From assembly GCA_036524115.1 (NCBI GenBank), contig DATDCY010000193.1, forward strand, positions 1 to 13,044: DNA of 13,044 bases, in the 5' to 3' direction. The position numbers and the translations under genes were made by a program. Origin of the DNA: a bacterium. Lineage in GTDB: Bacteria; JAUVQV01; DATDCY01. This document shows positions 6,683 to 13,044 of the stretch, piece after piece; the stretch's first letter is position 1, and each line of letters opens with the position of its first letter. Below the pieces are notes generated by a model that saw nothing but the letters and a program-made list of their open reading frames with translations, ran no database searches and was not told the DNA's origin.

Positions 6683-7480
6683 GTGCGCAAGATCAAGCTC
6701 GCGATCGTCCAGCCCGCCCTCGCCGAGGGCGAGTGCGCCGCCAACTGGCGCGCGGCGCGGGCGGCGCTCGAGCGCGCCGGCGCCACCGGCGCCGACCTCG
6801 TCGTCCTCCCCGAGATGTGGCTCACCGGGTACGCGTACCGGCGCCTGCCCGAGCTGGCGGAGCGCACGCCCGAGTCGCTCGGGCGCGTCGGCGCCCTGGC
6901 GAAGAAGTACGGCTACTTCGTCGTCGGCTCCTGGGCCGAGCGGGACGGGGCCGGCCGCCTCGCCAACACCGCCTGCATCGTCGGGCCGGACGGCAGGGTC
7001 TGCGCCCGCTACCGCAAGGTGCACCTGTTCGGGCCGATGAGGGAGGACCGGCACTTCGTCGCCGGGCGCGCCGCCTGCGTCGCGGAGCTGGAGATCGGCG
7101 TCGTCGGCCTCGCGCTCTGCTACGACCTGCGCTTCCCGGAGCAGGCGCGCAAGATGGCGCTGCGCGGCGCCGAGCTGCTGGTCTACCCGTCGCAGTGGCC
7201 CGAGGTGCGGCTCGGGCACTTCCACACGCTGCTGGCGGCGCGCGCGATCGAGAACCAGCTCTTCACGGTGGGGGTCAACCGCGCCGGCCGCAGCGTGTCC
7301 GTACAGTTCGGCGGCGGCTCCGCCGTCGTCGGGCCGCGCGGGGAGGTGCTGGCGCAGCTGGGGCCCGAGGAGGGCTTCGCGGAGGTCGAGATCGACCTCG
7401 ACGAGATCGCGGCGACGCGCGAGCAGATCACGTACCTCGCCGACCGCGCGAGAGAGGTCGACGAGTTCCTGTACCGCTAG
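6683..7480 (+). CDS. Nitrilase-superfamily amidase (omega-amidase/YafV-like carbon-nitrogen hydrolase)
   Basis: A 265-residue cytosolic hydrolase of the carbon-nitrogen hydrolase superfamily. The catalytic triad is visible: E44 in VVLPEMWLTGY, K112 in YRKVHLFG, and C146 in GLALCYDLRFPE. The fold is complete, ending with the family beta-strands and a C-terminal helix. The CYDLRFPE context and length resemble omega-amidases of the NIT2/YafV type, which hydrolyse alpha-ketoglutaramate or alpha-ketosuccinamate, waste products of glutamine/asparagine transaminases. Other small amides cannot be excluded. The start is GTG at 6683, giving the family N terminus KIKLAIVQ; no Shine-Dalgarno is seen. It lies 47 bp after rho and may be read through from it or from its own close -10 box. 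Its TAG stop shares CTAG (7477-7480) with the stop of the converging flavoprotein gene. Confidence 0.88.
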   Translation: MRKIKLAIVQPALAEGECAANWRAARAALERAGATGADLVVLPEMWLTGYAYRRLPELAERTPESLGRVGALAKKYGYFVVGSWAERDGAGRLANTACIVGPDGRVCARYRKVHLFGPMREDRHFVAGRAACVAELEIGVVGLALCYDLRFPEQARKMALRGAELLVYPSQWPEVRLGHFHTLLAARAIENQLFTVGVNRAGRSVSVQFGGGSAVVGPRGEVLAQLGPEEGFAEVEIDLDEIAATREQITYLADRAREVDEFLYR

Positions 7481-9030
7481 CCCTTCGCCAGCGTCTCCTT
7501 GGCCCGCGTGGCCGCCTCGAGGCCCTCGACGAGCGCGGACTCGAACGCCGGCAGCCCCTGGTTGTCCGAGTGCGCGAAGTGCAGCCGGCCCATGGAGCGC
7601 TTGACGATCTCCGACTTCTCCGTGTACCAGCCCGGCTTGCCGTGGCAGAGCGCGTGGCCCCAGCGCGTGAGGCGCACGTCGACGATCTTCTTGCGCGCCC
7701 CGGGGAGCAGCTTCTCGAGGCCGGCGATCGTCCCCTCCTTGAAGCTCGCGAACGAGCCGTCCTTCAGCGGCGACTCGTGGTCGTAGGCGGTCGGCCAGTA
7801 GACCGAGAGCACCTGCTGCTTCGTCGGCGCCCGCTTGCTCGCGCCCGTGCGGCTGACCCAGTCGGCGACGATGAAGTCCGTGAACGGCGCCGCGTTCGTC
7901 CAGGTGTCGTACGAGGCCTCCACGATCGGCTCCGAGCACAGCGCGTTGGCCACGACGTAGGTGCCGTAGGTCAGCTCGCGGATCGCCGCCTCCTGGTCCT
8001 TCGGGATGCCCTTGACGATGTGGCGCGCGAGGAACTTCGGGCAGGCCATGATCACCGTCTTCGCTTCGACCAGGTGCGCCTTGCCCTCGGCGTCGAGGTA
8101 CGTCACGGCGACGTCGCGCTCGCGCGGCTCCACGAACACCGCCGTCGCGGGCTTGACGATGCGGCCGCGCCCCGCCTTCTCCACCGCATCGTGCAGCATC
8201 TCGGCAGCCAGGGCGTTGCCGCCGGGGAAGGTGTAGCGCGGCATGAACTCGCTCGCCCAGAAGTTCAGGCCGGCGTAGGCGGAGAGGTACTCGGAGGACG
8301 GGGCGCCAAGCGCCGAGCGGCTGTAGAGGTCGACGAAGATCTTCACCGCCGGGTGGAAGCCGCGCTCCTTGAGCAGCCAGTCGGCCCAGGTCATGCGGTC
8401 GAGCTTGCGCGCCTCGGCCGTGCCGTCGCCGATCGGCATGTTCGGGTAGTCGTCGCTCTCGAGCAGCTTCTCCATCTCCTTGCGCATCCGGGCGAAGTCC
8501 TTGCGCGCCGCGTCGGGGAAGGGCAGCTTGCCGGCGCCGCCGCCGAAGGTGTCGAGCACGTACTTGCCGTCGATGAGCGCGCTGTCGGATGGCTCCTCGA
8601 TCTTCTTGAAGGGGAACTTCAGCTCCTCGTAGAAGGCGTCCAGCGGCGGCTCGGGCTCGACGAAGTAGGCCGCGCACTCCGAGTACCAGACGTCCTTCCA
8701 GCGCCCGCGCGCCGCGTGGCCGCCGGTGCTCTTGAGGTGCTCGAGCAGCACGAGGTCCGTGTCGCGCAGGCGGTACGCCGCGGCCAGCCCGGAGAGCCCG
8801 CCGCCGACGATGCAGACCTGCGCCGAGCGTCCCGAGGAGGGCGGGGGGACCGTGCCGCCGTCGCGGACCGTGTCGTGGCAGTACCCCGGCTCGGCGCCGC
8901 CCCAGGCCCCGGCGGGCGTGCCGAGATCCGGCGACGCGAATGCGATGCGGGGCAGCAGTCCGTTGAGGCCGAGGTACCCTGCGGTCCCGGCCGCGCCGAT
9001 GAGGAACTCACGCCGCGTAAGCTTCGCCAC
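7477..9030 (-). CDS. Tat-exported FAD-dependent amine-oxidase-like oxidoreductase
   Basis: A 517-residue flavoprotein with a twin-arginine signal: TRREFLIGAA (R6-R7) followed by a hydrophobic stretch to about residue 32. It is therefore probably folded with FAD in the cytoplasm and exported to the periplasm. The FAD-binding Rossmann motif is VGGGLSGLAAAYRL (from V75), followed by a GG motif STGGHA at 101-106. The C terminus has the amine-oxidase-like FAD contact HFAHSDNQGLPAFESALVEG. This places it in the NAD(P)-binding/flavin amine oxidase superfamily, but the substrate is unknown. The start is a GTG at 9030 with a strong AAGGAGGGGG ribosome binding site just upstream, unlike several neighbours that lack one. 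It converges with the nitrilase with a 4-bp overlap. It follows the CinA-like gene on the same strand after 158 bp, so it may be expressed separately. Confidence 0.85.
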   Translation of the reverse strand: MAKLTRREFLIGAAGTAGYLGLNGLLPRIAFASPDLGTPAGAWGGAEPGYCHDTVRDGGTVPPPSSGRSAQVCIVGGGLSGLAAAYRLRDTDLVLLEHLKSTGGHAARGRWKDVWYSECAAYFVEPEPPLDAFYEELKFPFKKIEEPSDSALIDGKYVLDTFGGGAGKLPFPDAARKDFARMRKEMEKLLESDDYPNMPIGDGTAEARKLDRMTWADWLLKERGFHPAVKIFVDLYSRSALGAPSSEYLSAYAGLNFWASEFMPRYTFPGGNALAAEMLHDAVEKAGRGRIVKPATAVFVEPRERDVAVTYLDAEGKAHLVEAKTVIMACPKFLARHIVKGIPKDQEAAIRELTYGTYVVANALCSEPIVEASYDTWTNAAPFTDFIVADWVSRTGASKRAPTKQQVLSVYWPTAYDHESPLKDGSFASFKEGTIAGLEKLLPGARKKIVDVRLTRWGHALCHGKPGWYTEKSEIVKRSMGRLHFAHSDNQGLPAFESALVEGLEAATRAKETLAKG

Positions 9031-9062
9031 CGTCCCCCTCCTTGCCCCGTGGGGCCTGCCTG

Positions 9063-9078
9063 GTCCGGGGACAGACCC
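9063..9078 (+). repeat. 16-bp motif GTCCGGGGACAGACCC, copy 1
   Basis: It matches bases 12416-12431 at 14 of 16 positions (GTCCGGGGACWGAYCC) on the same strand; both copies are intergenic. GTCCGGGGAC is itself palindromic, and GGGGACAG also occurs in the 3022-3077 hairpin arm. This could be a degenerate dispersed repeat or chance in GC-rich DNA. Confidence 0.3.
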
Positions 9079-9120
9079 TGCCGGGCCGGCGCGCCCATCC
9101 CGCGCGCATGCCTCGGGTCC

Positions 9121-9143
9121 GTCCCATCATTGTCCCATCCCAT
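9121..9143 (-). repeat. Three close TCCCAT copies upstream of the Tat flavoprotein gene
   Basis: On the + strand TCCCAT occurs at 9122-9127, 9133-9138 and 9138-9143; the first two lie in an 8-bp direct repeat GTCCCATC with an 11-bp period, about one helical turn. They lie about 90-110 bp upstream of the flavoprotein start (as ATGGGA on its strand). A regulator site is possible but unproven. Confidence 0.25.
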
Positions 9144-9146
9144 GCC

Positions 9147-9162
9147 CCCCGCGGGAGCGGGG
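9147..9162 (-). terminator. GC hairpin downstream of the CinA-like gene
   Basis: A perfect 6-bp stem CCCCGC/GCGGGG (9147-9152/9157-9162) with a 4-nt loop lies 26 bp past the CinA-like stop on its strand. No U-tract follows, so it is at best a weak or Rho-assisted terminator. Confidence 0.3.
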
Positions 9163-9188
9163 CCGCTTCGGTTCCGCGCGCGGCGTCC

Positions 9189-9923
9189 TCAGGCGGCCGG
9201 CTGCCCCGGCAGCCGCTCCGCGAGCCACGCCGCCGCGGCGTCCAGCTTCGCCGCGTCGTGCGCCTTGAGCACGATCTCGACCCAGTGGCGGTGCGCGTCG
9301 CTCTTGGGGTACGAGCCGATGGCCACGCCCGGCGCCCGCTCCGCCAACTCCTCGAGCAGCGTCGCGATCTCCGACTCCCAGCGGTTCGTGAAGAGCGTGC
9401 GCCGCTGCGCCGGCGGCCGGCGGAAGCGGTCGGCCACCAGCGGGAACATGTCGTGGAGCATCTCGGGCACGCCCGGCAGGACGACGAACGGGCCGATCGT
9501 GAAGCCCGGGGCGCGGCCGATGCGGTTGGGGATCAGGCCGCACCCCTGCGGCAGCTCGGCGAGGCGGCGCTGGATGGGCGTGATCGCGCGGCCGATCTCC
9601 GCCTCGAGGTGCGCGACCACGTCCGCGCGCACTTCCAGCGGCACGCCTGCGGCGCGCGCCACCGCCTGCCGCGTCACGTCGTCGAGCGTCGTGCCGATGC
9701 CGCCGGTGACGAAGATCGGCGCGTAGCGCTCCGCCGTGCGGCGCAGGTGTTCGGCCAGCAGCACCTCGTCGTCGGGGAGCGTCAGCGCGATGCCGACCTC
9801 CACGCCGATGCGCGCCAGCTCCCGGGCCAGCCAGATGCCGTTGTGGTCCTCGACGTCGCCGGAGAGCACCTCGTTGCCGACGACGACGATGGCGGCCTGC
9901 GGCGTGTCCCGTTCCTGAGTCAT
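9189..9923 (-). CDS. CinA N-terminal-type (MoCF/molybdopterin-binding fold) protein
   Basis: A 244-residue cytosolic protein covering the CinA N-terminal (COF/MoCF) domain. Key motifs are VVGNEVLSGDVEDHN at 14-28, FVTGGIGTTLDDVTR at 71-85, and VVLPGVPEML at 147-156, after which a small mixed domain completes the chain. In characterised relatives this domain is an ADP-ribose/FAD pyrophosphatase or a FAD-synthase-associated domain, so a role in cleaning up damaged nucleotides or flavin metabolism is plausible. The C-terminal nicotinamide-nucleotide amidase domain (PncC) of full CinA is absent, as in many stand-alone forms. Position next to an FAD enzyme is suggestive only. The ATG at 9923 is 6 nt from a -10-like TACCAT and has no ribosome binding site, pointing to a leaderless transcript. 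It is divergent from the GH43 gene across 57 bp. Confidence 0.85.
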   Translation of the reverse strand: MTQERDTPQAAIVVVGNEVLSGDVEDHNGIWLARELARIGVEVGIALTLPDDEVLLAEHLRRTAERYAPIFVTGGIGTTLDDVTRQAVARAAGVPLEVRADVVAHLEAEIGRAITPIQRRLAELPQGCGLIPNRIGRAPGFTIGPFVVLPGVPEMLHDMFPLVADRFRRPPAQRRTLFTNRWESEIATLLEELAERAPGVAIGSYPKSDAHRHWVEIVLKAHDAAKLDAAAAWLAERLPGQPAA

Positions 9924-9929
9924 GGGCGC

Positions 9930-9958
9930 ATGGTAGGGGAGCGCGGGGCAGGAGTAAA
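9930..9958 (-). promoter_or_regulatory. Putative leaderless promoter of the CinA-like gene
   Basis: Read on the - strand, TTTACT (9958-9953), 17 bp, TACCAT (9935-9930), 6 nt, then ATG. The spacing is ideal and the predicted start coincides with the A of the ATG. There is no Shine-Dalgarno upstream. Confidence 0.45.
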
Positions 9959-9969
9959 GGGCGCGGCGC

Positions 9970-9975
9970 TATACT
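9970..9975 (+). promoter_or_regulatory. -10 box of the GH43 gene, leaderless arrangement
   Basis: TATACT (5 of 6 to TATAAT) ends 5 nt before the ATG at 9981, placing the likely transcription start on the start codon. The nearest Shine-Dalgarno-like AGGAG (9950-9954) is too far upstream and would not be in the transcript. No good -35 is seen. Confidence 0.45.
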
Positions 9976-9980
9976 GCCTC

Positions 9981-10991
9981 ATGCGCGAAGCGCTGGTCGG
10001 GTCGCTGGCGGCCGCCGGGCTGCTGCTCGGCGCGCGGAGTGCGATCGGTGCGGGGCCGGAGGCGGGCCGGACGTACGCCAACCCGGTCCTCGTCGACACG
10101 CACGCCATCCGGCGGGCGGGCCCCGCGCCGTACCACGGCACGCTCGGCATCGGCGATCCGGCGGTGATCCGCCACGACGGCCGGTACTACCTCTACCCGA
10201 CCGGGGACAACGCCAGCTACGACGTCTACCTCTCGGACGACCTGGTGCACTGGACGAAGGGACCGAAGGTCTTCCGGAGCGGCGAGCGGGGCGTATGGGC
10301 GCCGGACGTCTTCTTCGACCAGCGCGACCGGACGTTCTACCTGTACTACACGGTCGACCGCAGGATCGGCGTGGCGGCCTCGGACCGCCCGGACGGGACG
10401 TTCGCCGACCGCGGGAGCCTCGTCGCCGCCGCGATCGACGCGCACCTGTTCCGGGACGACGACGGCGCCCTCTACCTCTACTACGCCCGCTACCCGGACT
10501 TCGCGATCTTCGTCCAGGCCATGCGCTCGCCGCTGGCGAAGAAGGACGAGCCGCCCGTGGAGCTGCTGGCGCCGACCGAGGCCTGGGAGCGGCGCGACGT
10601 GCCGGTGACCGAGGCCCCGTGGGTGCTCAAGCGCGCGGGGACCTATTACCTGCTCTACTCGGCGGGCAGCGCCGACTCCGAGCACTACGCGATCGGGTAC
10701 GCGACGGCCAAGGACGCGCGCGGCCCCTTCACGAAGCACCGCGGCAACCCGATCGTCCGCGAGGGCGGCGGGATCTTCGGGCCCGGGCACGTCGCCGTCG
10801 TCGCGGACGGGGCCGGGGACCTCTGGCTGGTCTACCACCAGCAGAAGGACGCGACACGCGGGTGGAACCGGATCATCTGCATCGACCGGCTCCGGTTCGA
10901 CGCGGACGGGACCCTGCGCGCGACGCCCACGCGGGGGACGCCGCTGCCGGCGCCTGCGGCCCTTGCGCGGACCGGCCGCGCGGCACCTTGA
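9981..10991 (+). CDS. Exported glycoside hydrolase family 43-type enzyme
   Basis: A 336-residue protein with a Sec-type signal peptide (hydrophobic stretch 6-22, likely cleavage near AIGA), so periplasmic or secreted. The rest is one five-bladed beta-propeller of the GH43 type. The expected acids are present: D59 (base) in GIGDPAVIRHDGRYYLY, D153 (modulator) in IDAHLFRDDDG, and E211 (acid) in VTEAPWVLKRAGTYYLLYS. H270 in FGPGHVAVV fits the calcium-site histidine. These enzymes remove arabinofuranose, xylose or galactose from plant or microbial polysaccharides; the exact substrate cannot be read from sequence. No carbohydrate-binding module is attached. The ATG at 9981 gives a good signal peptide but no ribosome binding site. 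The stop codon lies inside the -35 of the tRNA-Gly promoter. Confidence 0.88.
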   Translation: MREALVGSLAAAGLLLGARSAIGAGPEAGRTYANPVLVDTHAIRRAGPAPYHGTLGIGDPAVIRHDGRYYLYPTGDNASYDVYLSDDLVHWTKGPKVFRSGERGVWAPDVFFDQRDRTFYLYYTVDRRIGVAASDRPDGTFADRGSLVAAAIDAHLFRDDDGALYLYYARYPDFAIFVQAMRSPLAKKDEPPVELLAPTEAWERRDVPVTEAPWVLKRAGTYYLLYSAGSADSEHYAIGYATAKDARGPFTKHRGNPIVREGGGIFGPGHVAVVADGAGDLWLVYHQQKDATRGWNRIICIDRLRFDADGTLRATPTRGTPLPAPAALARTGRAAP

Positions 10992-11016
10992 CGTCCACGG
11001 CGTTGCGTGGCATATT
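10988..11016 (+). promoter_or_regulatory. Putative promoter of tRNA-Gly, overlapping the GH43 stop
   Basis: TTGACG (10988-10993), 17 bp, CATATT (11011-11016). The -35 contains the TGA stop of the GH43 gene. The predicted start near 11023 leaves about 30 nt before the tRNA, including a small 6-bp hairpin (11025-11030/11038-11043). Confidence 0.5.
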
Positions 11017-11053
11017 CCCCCGCGCCTCCCGACCACGGGGAGGAGATTCGAAT

Positions 11054-11128
<75 letters not shown>

Positions 11129-11160
11129 GCACCACCGCCACGTCCGCAGGCTGCCGGCGT

Positions 11161-11189
11161 TTGACTTCGCGGCGCCCCGACCCAAGATT
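11161..11189 (+). promoter_or_regulatory. Putative promoter of the LtrA-family gene
   Basis: TTGACT (11161-11166, 5 of 6), 17 bp, then a weak AAGATT (11184-11189, 3 of 6). It would give a leader of about 40 nt including GGGAGGGA before the GTG at 11237. Confidence 0.35.
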
Positions 11190-11236
11190 CCCTTCGAGGC
11201 CGCAATCCGCACAGCCATTCGCGACGGGAGGGAAGG

Positions 11237-12412
11237 GTGCCCAGGCCGCGCCTGTTCAAGCCGCCGGCGCTGCAGTCCGGCTCGGAGCGGGAGCGGCACG
11301 CCACCTGGCTGGAACTCTTCTATGACCTGATCTTCGTGGGCGCGGTGGCCCAGCTCGCCGCGACCTTCTACGGCAGCTACGACTTCGGCGGGCTCGCCCG
11401 CTTCGCCTTCCTCAGCCTGCCCGTCTGGTGGGCCTGGGCCGGCCACACCTTCTACCTGACGCGCTTCGACACGGACGACGCCGGGCACCGGCTCCTGACC
11501 ATGGCCCAGATGATCGCCGTGGCCGCCATGGCCAGCAATGTCGCCGGGGCCTTCGGTCCCAGCTCCGGCGCATTCGCCCTCTCGTACGCGGCGGTCCGCG
11601 CGGTGCTGGTGGCCCAGTATCTGCGGGCCGGCCACCACCTGCCGGAAGCCCGCCCGCTGACCAGGCGCTACTCGCGGGGGTTCGGCGCCGCGGCGCTCAT
11701 CTGGGCGCTGTCGGTGCTGTTCCCGCCGCAGGCGCGCCCACTCGTCTGGGCGGCGGCCATCGCCGTCGACTTCCTCACGCCCATCACCGCGGGCACCATC
11801 CACTCGCGCTTTCCGCCGCACCAGATGCACCTGCCCGAGCGCTTCGGGCTCTTCACCATCATCGTGCTCGGCGAGGCGGTGGTCGGCGTGGTGTCCGGCG
11901 AGGGCACGGGCGGGCTCGCTCTGGTGCCGGCGCTGGCGGGGGTCATGGGGCTGGTCATCGCCTTCGCCCTCTGGTGGGGGTACTTCGAGGGCGTCGGAGG
12001 GGCCTCGATCCGGGTGGTGCGCACGTTCGAGCACGTGCCGCGCTACCAGCTCTGGCTCTACGCCCACCTGCCGCTGATCATGGGGATCACGGCGACCGCC
12101 GTGGGCGTCCGGCACGTGATCGGCCTGCCGCCGTTCCAGCCCCTGCCCGCCGCGGCGGGCTGGATCCTCTCCGGCGCGGTCGGCGCAAGCTGCCTCGCCC
12201 TCGCCGCCATCCTGCTCGCCTCCTATCCGGCCGGCCGGTACCGGGAGCTGCGCGGCCGCCTCGCGGCCTACCTGGTGATCGCGATCCTCGGCATCGGGAC
12301 CGGATTCATCGGCGGGCGCGTTCCGGGCGTCGCGGTGCTCGCGATACTCATGGCGCTGAGCGTGGCGCAGATCGCCTTCTCGCTGCAGGGTCTTCCGGCG
12401 GCGGAGCAGTGA
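11237..12412 (+). CDS. LtrA-family (low temperature requirement protein A) membrane protein
   Basis: A 391-residue polytopic membrane protein of the LtrA family, named from a Listeria gene needed for growth in the cold; biochemical function is unknown. The diagnostic segments are visible: HATWLELFYDLIFVGAVAQL at 21-40 and LPERFGLFTIIVLGEAVVG at 199-217, with the family's acidic residues inside hydrophobic helices. About ten hydrophobic segments span the chain, with a soluble N-terminal tail and an extramembrane stretch at 130-150. The start is GTG 11237, preceded by GGAGGG with suitable spacing and placing the signature close to the N terminus as usual. The gene lies between tRNA-Gly and tRNA-Cys and has no evident operon partner. 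It ends 22 bp before the converging tRNA-Cys. Confidence 0.88.
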   Translation: MPRPRLFKPPALQSGSERERHATWLELFYDLIFVGAVAQLAATFYGSYDFGGLARFAFLSLPVWWAWAGHTFYLTRFDTDDAGHRLLTMAQMIAVAAMASNVAGAFGPSSGAFALSYAAVRAVLVAQYLRAGHHLPEARPLTRRYSRGFGAAALIWALSVLFPPQARPLVWAAAIAVDFLTPITAGTIHSRFPPHQMHLPERFGLFTIIVLGEAVVGVVSGEGTGGLALVPALAGVMGLVIAFALWWGYFEGVGGASIRVVRTFEHVPRYQLWLYAHLPLIMGITATAVGVRHVIGLPPFQPLPAAAGWILSGAVGASCLALAAILLASYPAGRYRELRGRLAAYLVIAILGIGTGFIGGRVPGVAVLAILMALSVAQIAFSLQGLPAAEQ

Positions 12413-12415
12413 GGT

Positions 12416-12431
12416 GTCCGGGGACTGATCC
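12416..12431 (+). repeat. 16-bp motif GTCCGGGGACTGATCC, copy 2
   Basis: This is the second copy of the motif at 9063-9078 (14 of 16 identical). It sits in the 22-bp gap between the LtrA stop and the 3' end of tRNA-Cys, so it may also lie in their 3' processing or termination region. Confidence 0.3.
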
Positions 12432-12434
12432 GGC

Positions 12435-12509
12435 TGGAGGCGGCGATCGGAGTCGAACCGATGAATGGAGGATTTGCAGTCCTCTGCCTTACCACTTGGC
12501 TACGCCGCC
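12435..12509 (-). tRNA. tRNA-Cys(GCA)
   Basis: Read on the - strand from 12509. The acceptor GGCGGCG pairs with CGCCGCC. The anticodon stem is GAGGA/TCCTC with anticodon GCA (12477-12475), reading UGC/UGU. The T arm is ATCGG-TTCGACT-CCGAT. The discriminator is U and CCA is encoded. The structure is fully canonical and the gene is solitary. Confidence 0.97.
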
Positions 12510-12533
12510 GTAAGGCTCAATTCACGTCGCCAG

Positions 12534-12562
12534 ACTCTATCCGCGCCGCGTGGGGCTGTCAA
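12534..12562 (-). promoter_or_regulatory. Strong sigma70-type promoter of tRNA-Cys
   Basis: On the - strand, a perfect TTGACA (12562-12557), exactly 17 bp, TAGAGT (12539-12534, 4 of 6). The start is expected near 12527, about 18 nt before the tRNA 5' end. It lies just past the stop of the preceding - strand gene (12586). Confidence 0.75.
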
Positions 12563-12585
12563 GTTTTGCGGGGATGGAGGGGCTT

Positions 12586-13044
12586 TCAGCCCGCGATCTC
12601 CTTCTCGAAGGCCTCCGTGCGGCGCGCCGCTTCGGCGTGCGGCGGGTCGTCCGCGAACAGGTCGAAGAGCCTCTCGCGCTGCGTCTCCAGGCGGGCGGCC
12701 GCGGCGCGCCGCAGCGCCTCCGCCTCCGGCCAGTTGCCCTCGCGCGCGGCTTCCCAGATCGCCCGCGCCTCCGGGAGCAGCTTCTTCATCAGCCACGTGC
12801 CGGCCGCCGCGCGCAGGGCCAGCGCGATGCGGTCGCGCCGCGCGATGAGGTGCTCGAATAGCCCGCCGCCGCCCGCGTCGGCCAGCGCGTCCCGCAGCGC
12901 CCGCGCGGTCATCTCGGCCTTGGTGCCGCAGGTGCGCAGCACGAGGGCCTCCCAGCGCCCGCCGCCGCGGCGCTCCTCCGCCAGTTCGCCCAGCTCGTGC
13001 GCGACCGCCGCCTCCAGCAGCACGCCCGCGAGCGCGCCGAGCAG
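12586..13044 (-). CDS. Unidentified helical protein, 3' part only (runs off the window)
   Basis: The frame is open to the right edge: codons upstream of the internal GTG at 13023 continue as LLGALAG, so the true start is probably outside and at least 152 codons are present. I do not recognise the family. What is visible is an alanine/leucine-rich, hydrophobic first stretch (LLGALAGVLLEAAVAHELGE). A charged, probably all-helical C-terminal region follows, with segments such as PEARAIWEAAREGNWPEAEALRRAAAA, and the chain ends EKEIAG. The composition (E, R, A, L with few prolines) looks like a real helical protein rather than an antisense shadow. The stop (TGA) is 24 bp before the -35 of the tRNA-Cys promoter. 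There is no evidence for function. Confidence 0.55.
   Translation of the reverse strand: MLGALAGVLLEAAVAHELGELAEERRGGGRWEALVLRTCGTKAEMTARALRDALADAGGGGLFEHLIARRDRIALALRAAAGTWLMKKLLPEARAIWEAAREGNWPEAEALRRAAAARLETQRERLFDLFADDPPHAEAARRTEAFEKEIAG

Noticed and set aside
6733-9726. A 997-codon open frame on the + strand through the nitrilase and flavoprotein genes
   Set aside because: Same reason: repetitive R/A/G translation with no domain, overlapping well-supported genes.
9189-9923. Truncated cinA pseudogene
   Set aside because: Although the PncC domain is missing, the N-terminal domain is intact and stand-alone forms are common, so there is no sign of decay.

Overview
This is a very GC-rich bacterial chromosome segment of housekeeping and accessory metabolic genes. 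It holds nine complete protein genes, one gene cut by the right edge, and two isolated tRNA genes. Most genes are tightly packed, some with overlapping ends. Class-level placement is uncertain. Rho, a ProC/YggU pair, a short-form glucan phosphorylase and a hairpin built on GGGGACAGTCCCC would fit a high-GC deltaproteobacterial or related lineage, but that is inference. No prophage, CRISPR array, transposase or insertion sequence is visible.

Layout. Bases 1-72 hold nothing I can call. Bases 73-394 contain two adjacent, elaborate inverted-repeat modules: A at 73-226, with a 28-position helix, and B at 229-394, with a perfect 24-bp terminal helix and hairpins inside. They lie before an extended -10 promoter (442-450) and the + strand run glgP (alpha-glucan phosphorylase) and proC (pyrroline-5-carboxylate reductase). 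A near-perfect 25-bp hairpin (3022-3077) follows, then yggU (DUF167). On the - strand, a GT-C membrane glycosyltransferase with a C-terminal TPR tail converges on yggU and overlaps its end. It is divergent from rho. Rho has a textbook sigma70-type promoter (5140-5168) and a roughly 210-nt leader that contains a two-codon minigene, C-rich unpaired stretches and a hairpin just before the ribosome binding site.

A nitrilase-family amidase follows rho. It converges with a Tat-exported FAD amine-oxidase-like enzyme, sharing the four bases CTAG as overlapping stops. A CinA-type nucleotide/molybdopterin-binding-domain protein (- strand) and an exported GH43 glycosidase (+ strand) are divergent across only 57 bp. 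Both have -10-like boxes 5-6 nt from their start codons and no ribosome binding site, which suggests leaderless mRNAs. Then come tRNA-Gly(GCC), an LtrA-family membrane protein, tRNA-Cys(GCA) on the - strand with an excellent promoter, and the 3' part of an unidentified - strand gene running off the right edge.

Functionally the window mixes glycogen/glucan use (glgP), proline synthesis (proC), amide clean-up (nitrilase), envelope or exported enzymes (glycosyltransferase, Tat flavoprotein, GH43, LtrA) and transcription termination (rho). I see no single dedicated pathway. The least explained and most interesting DNA is the 73-394 palindromic module, then the rho leader, then the recurrent leaderless-type starts.
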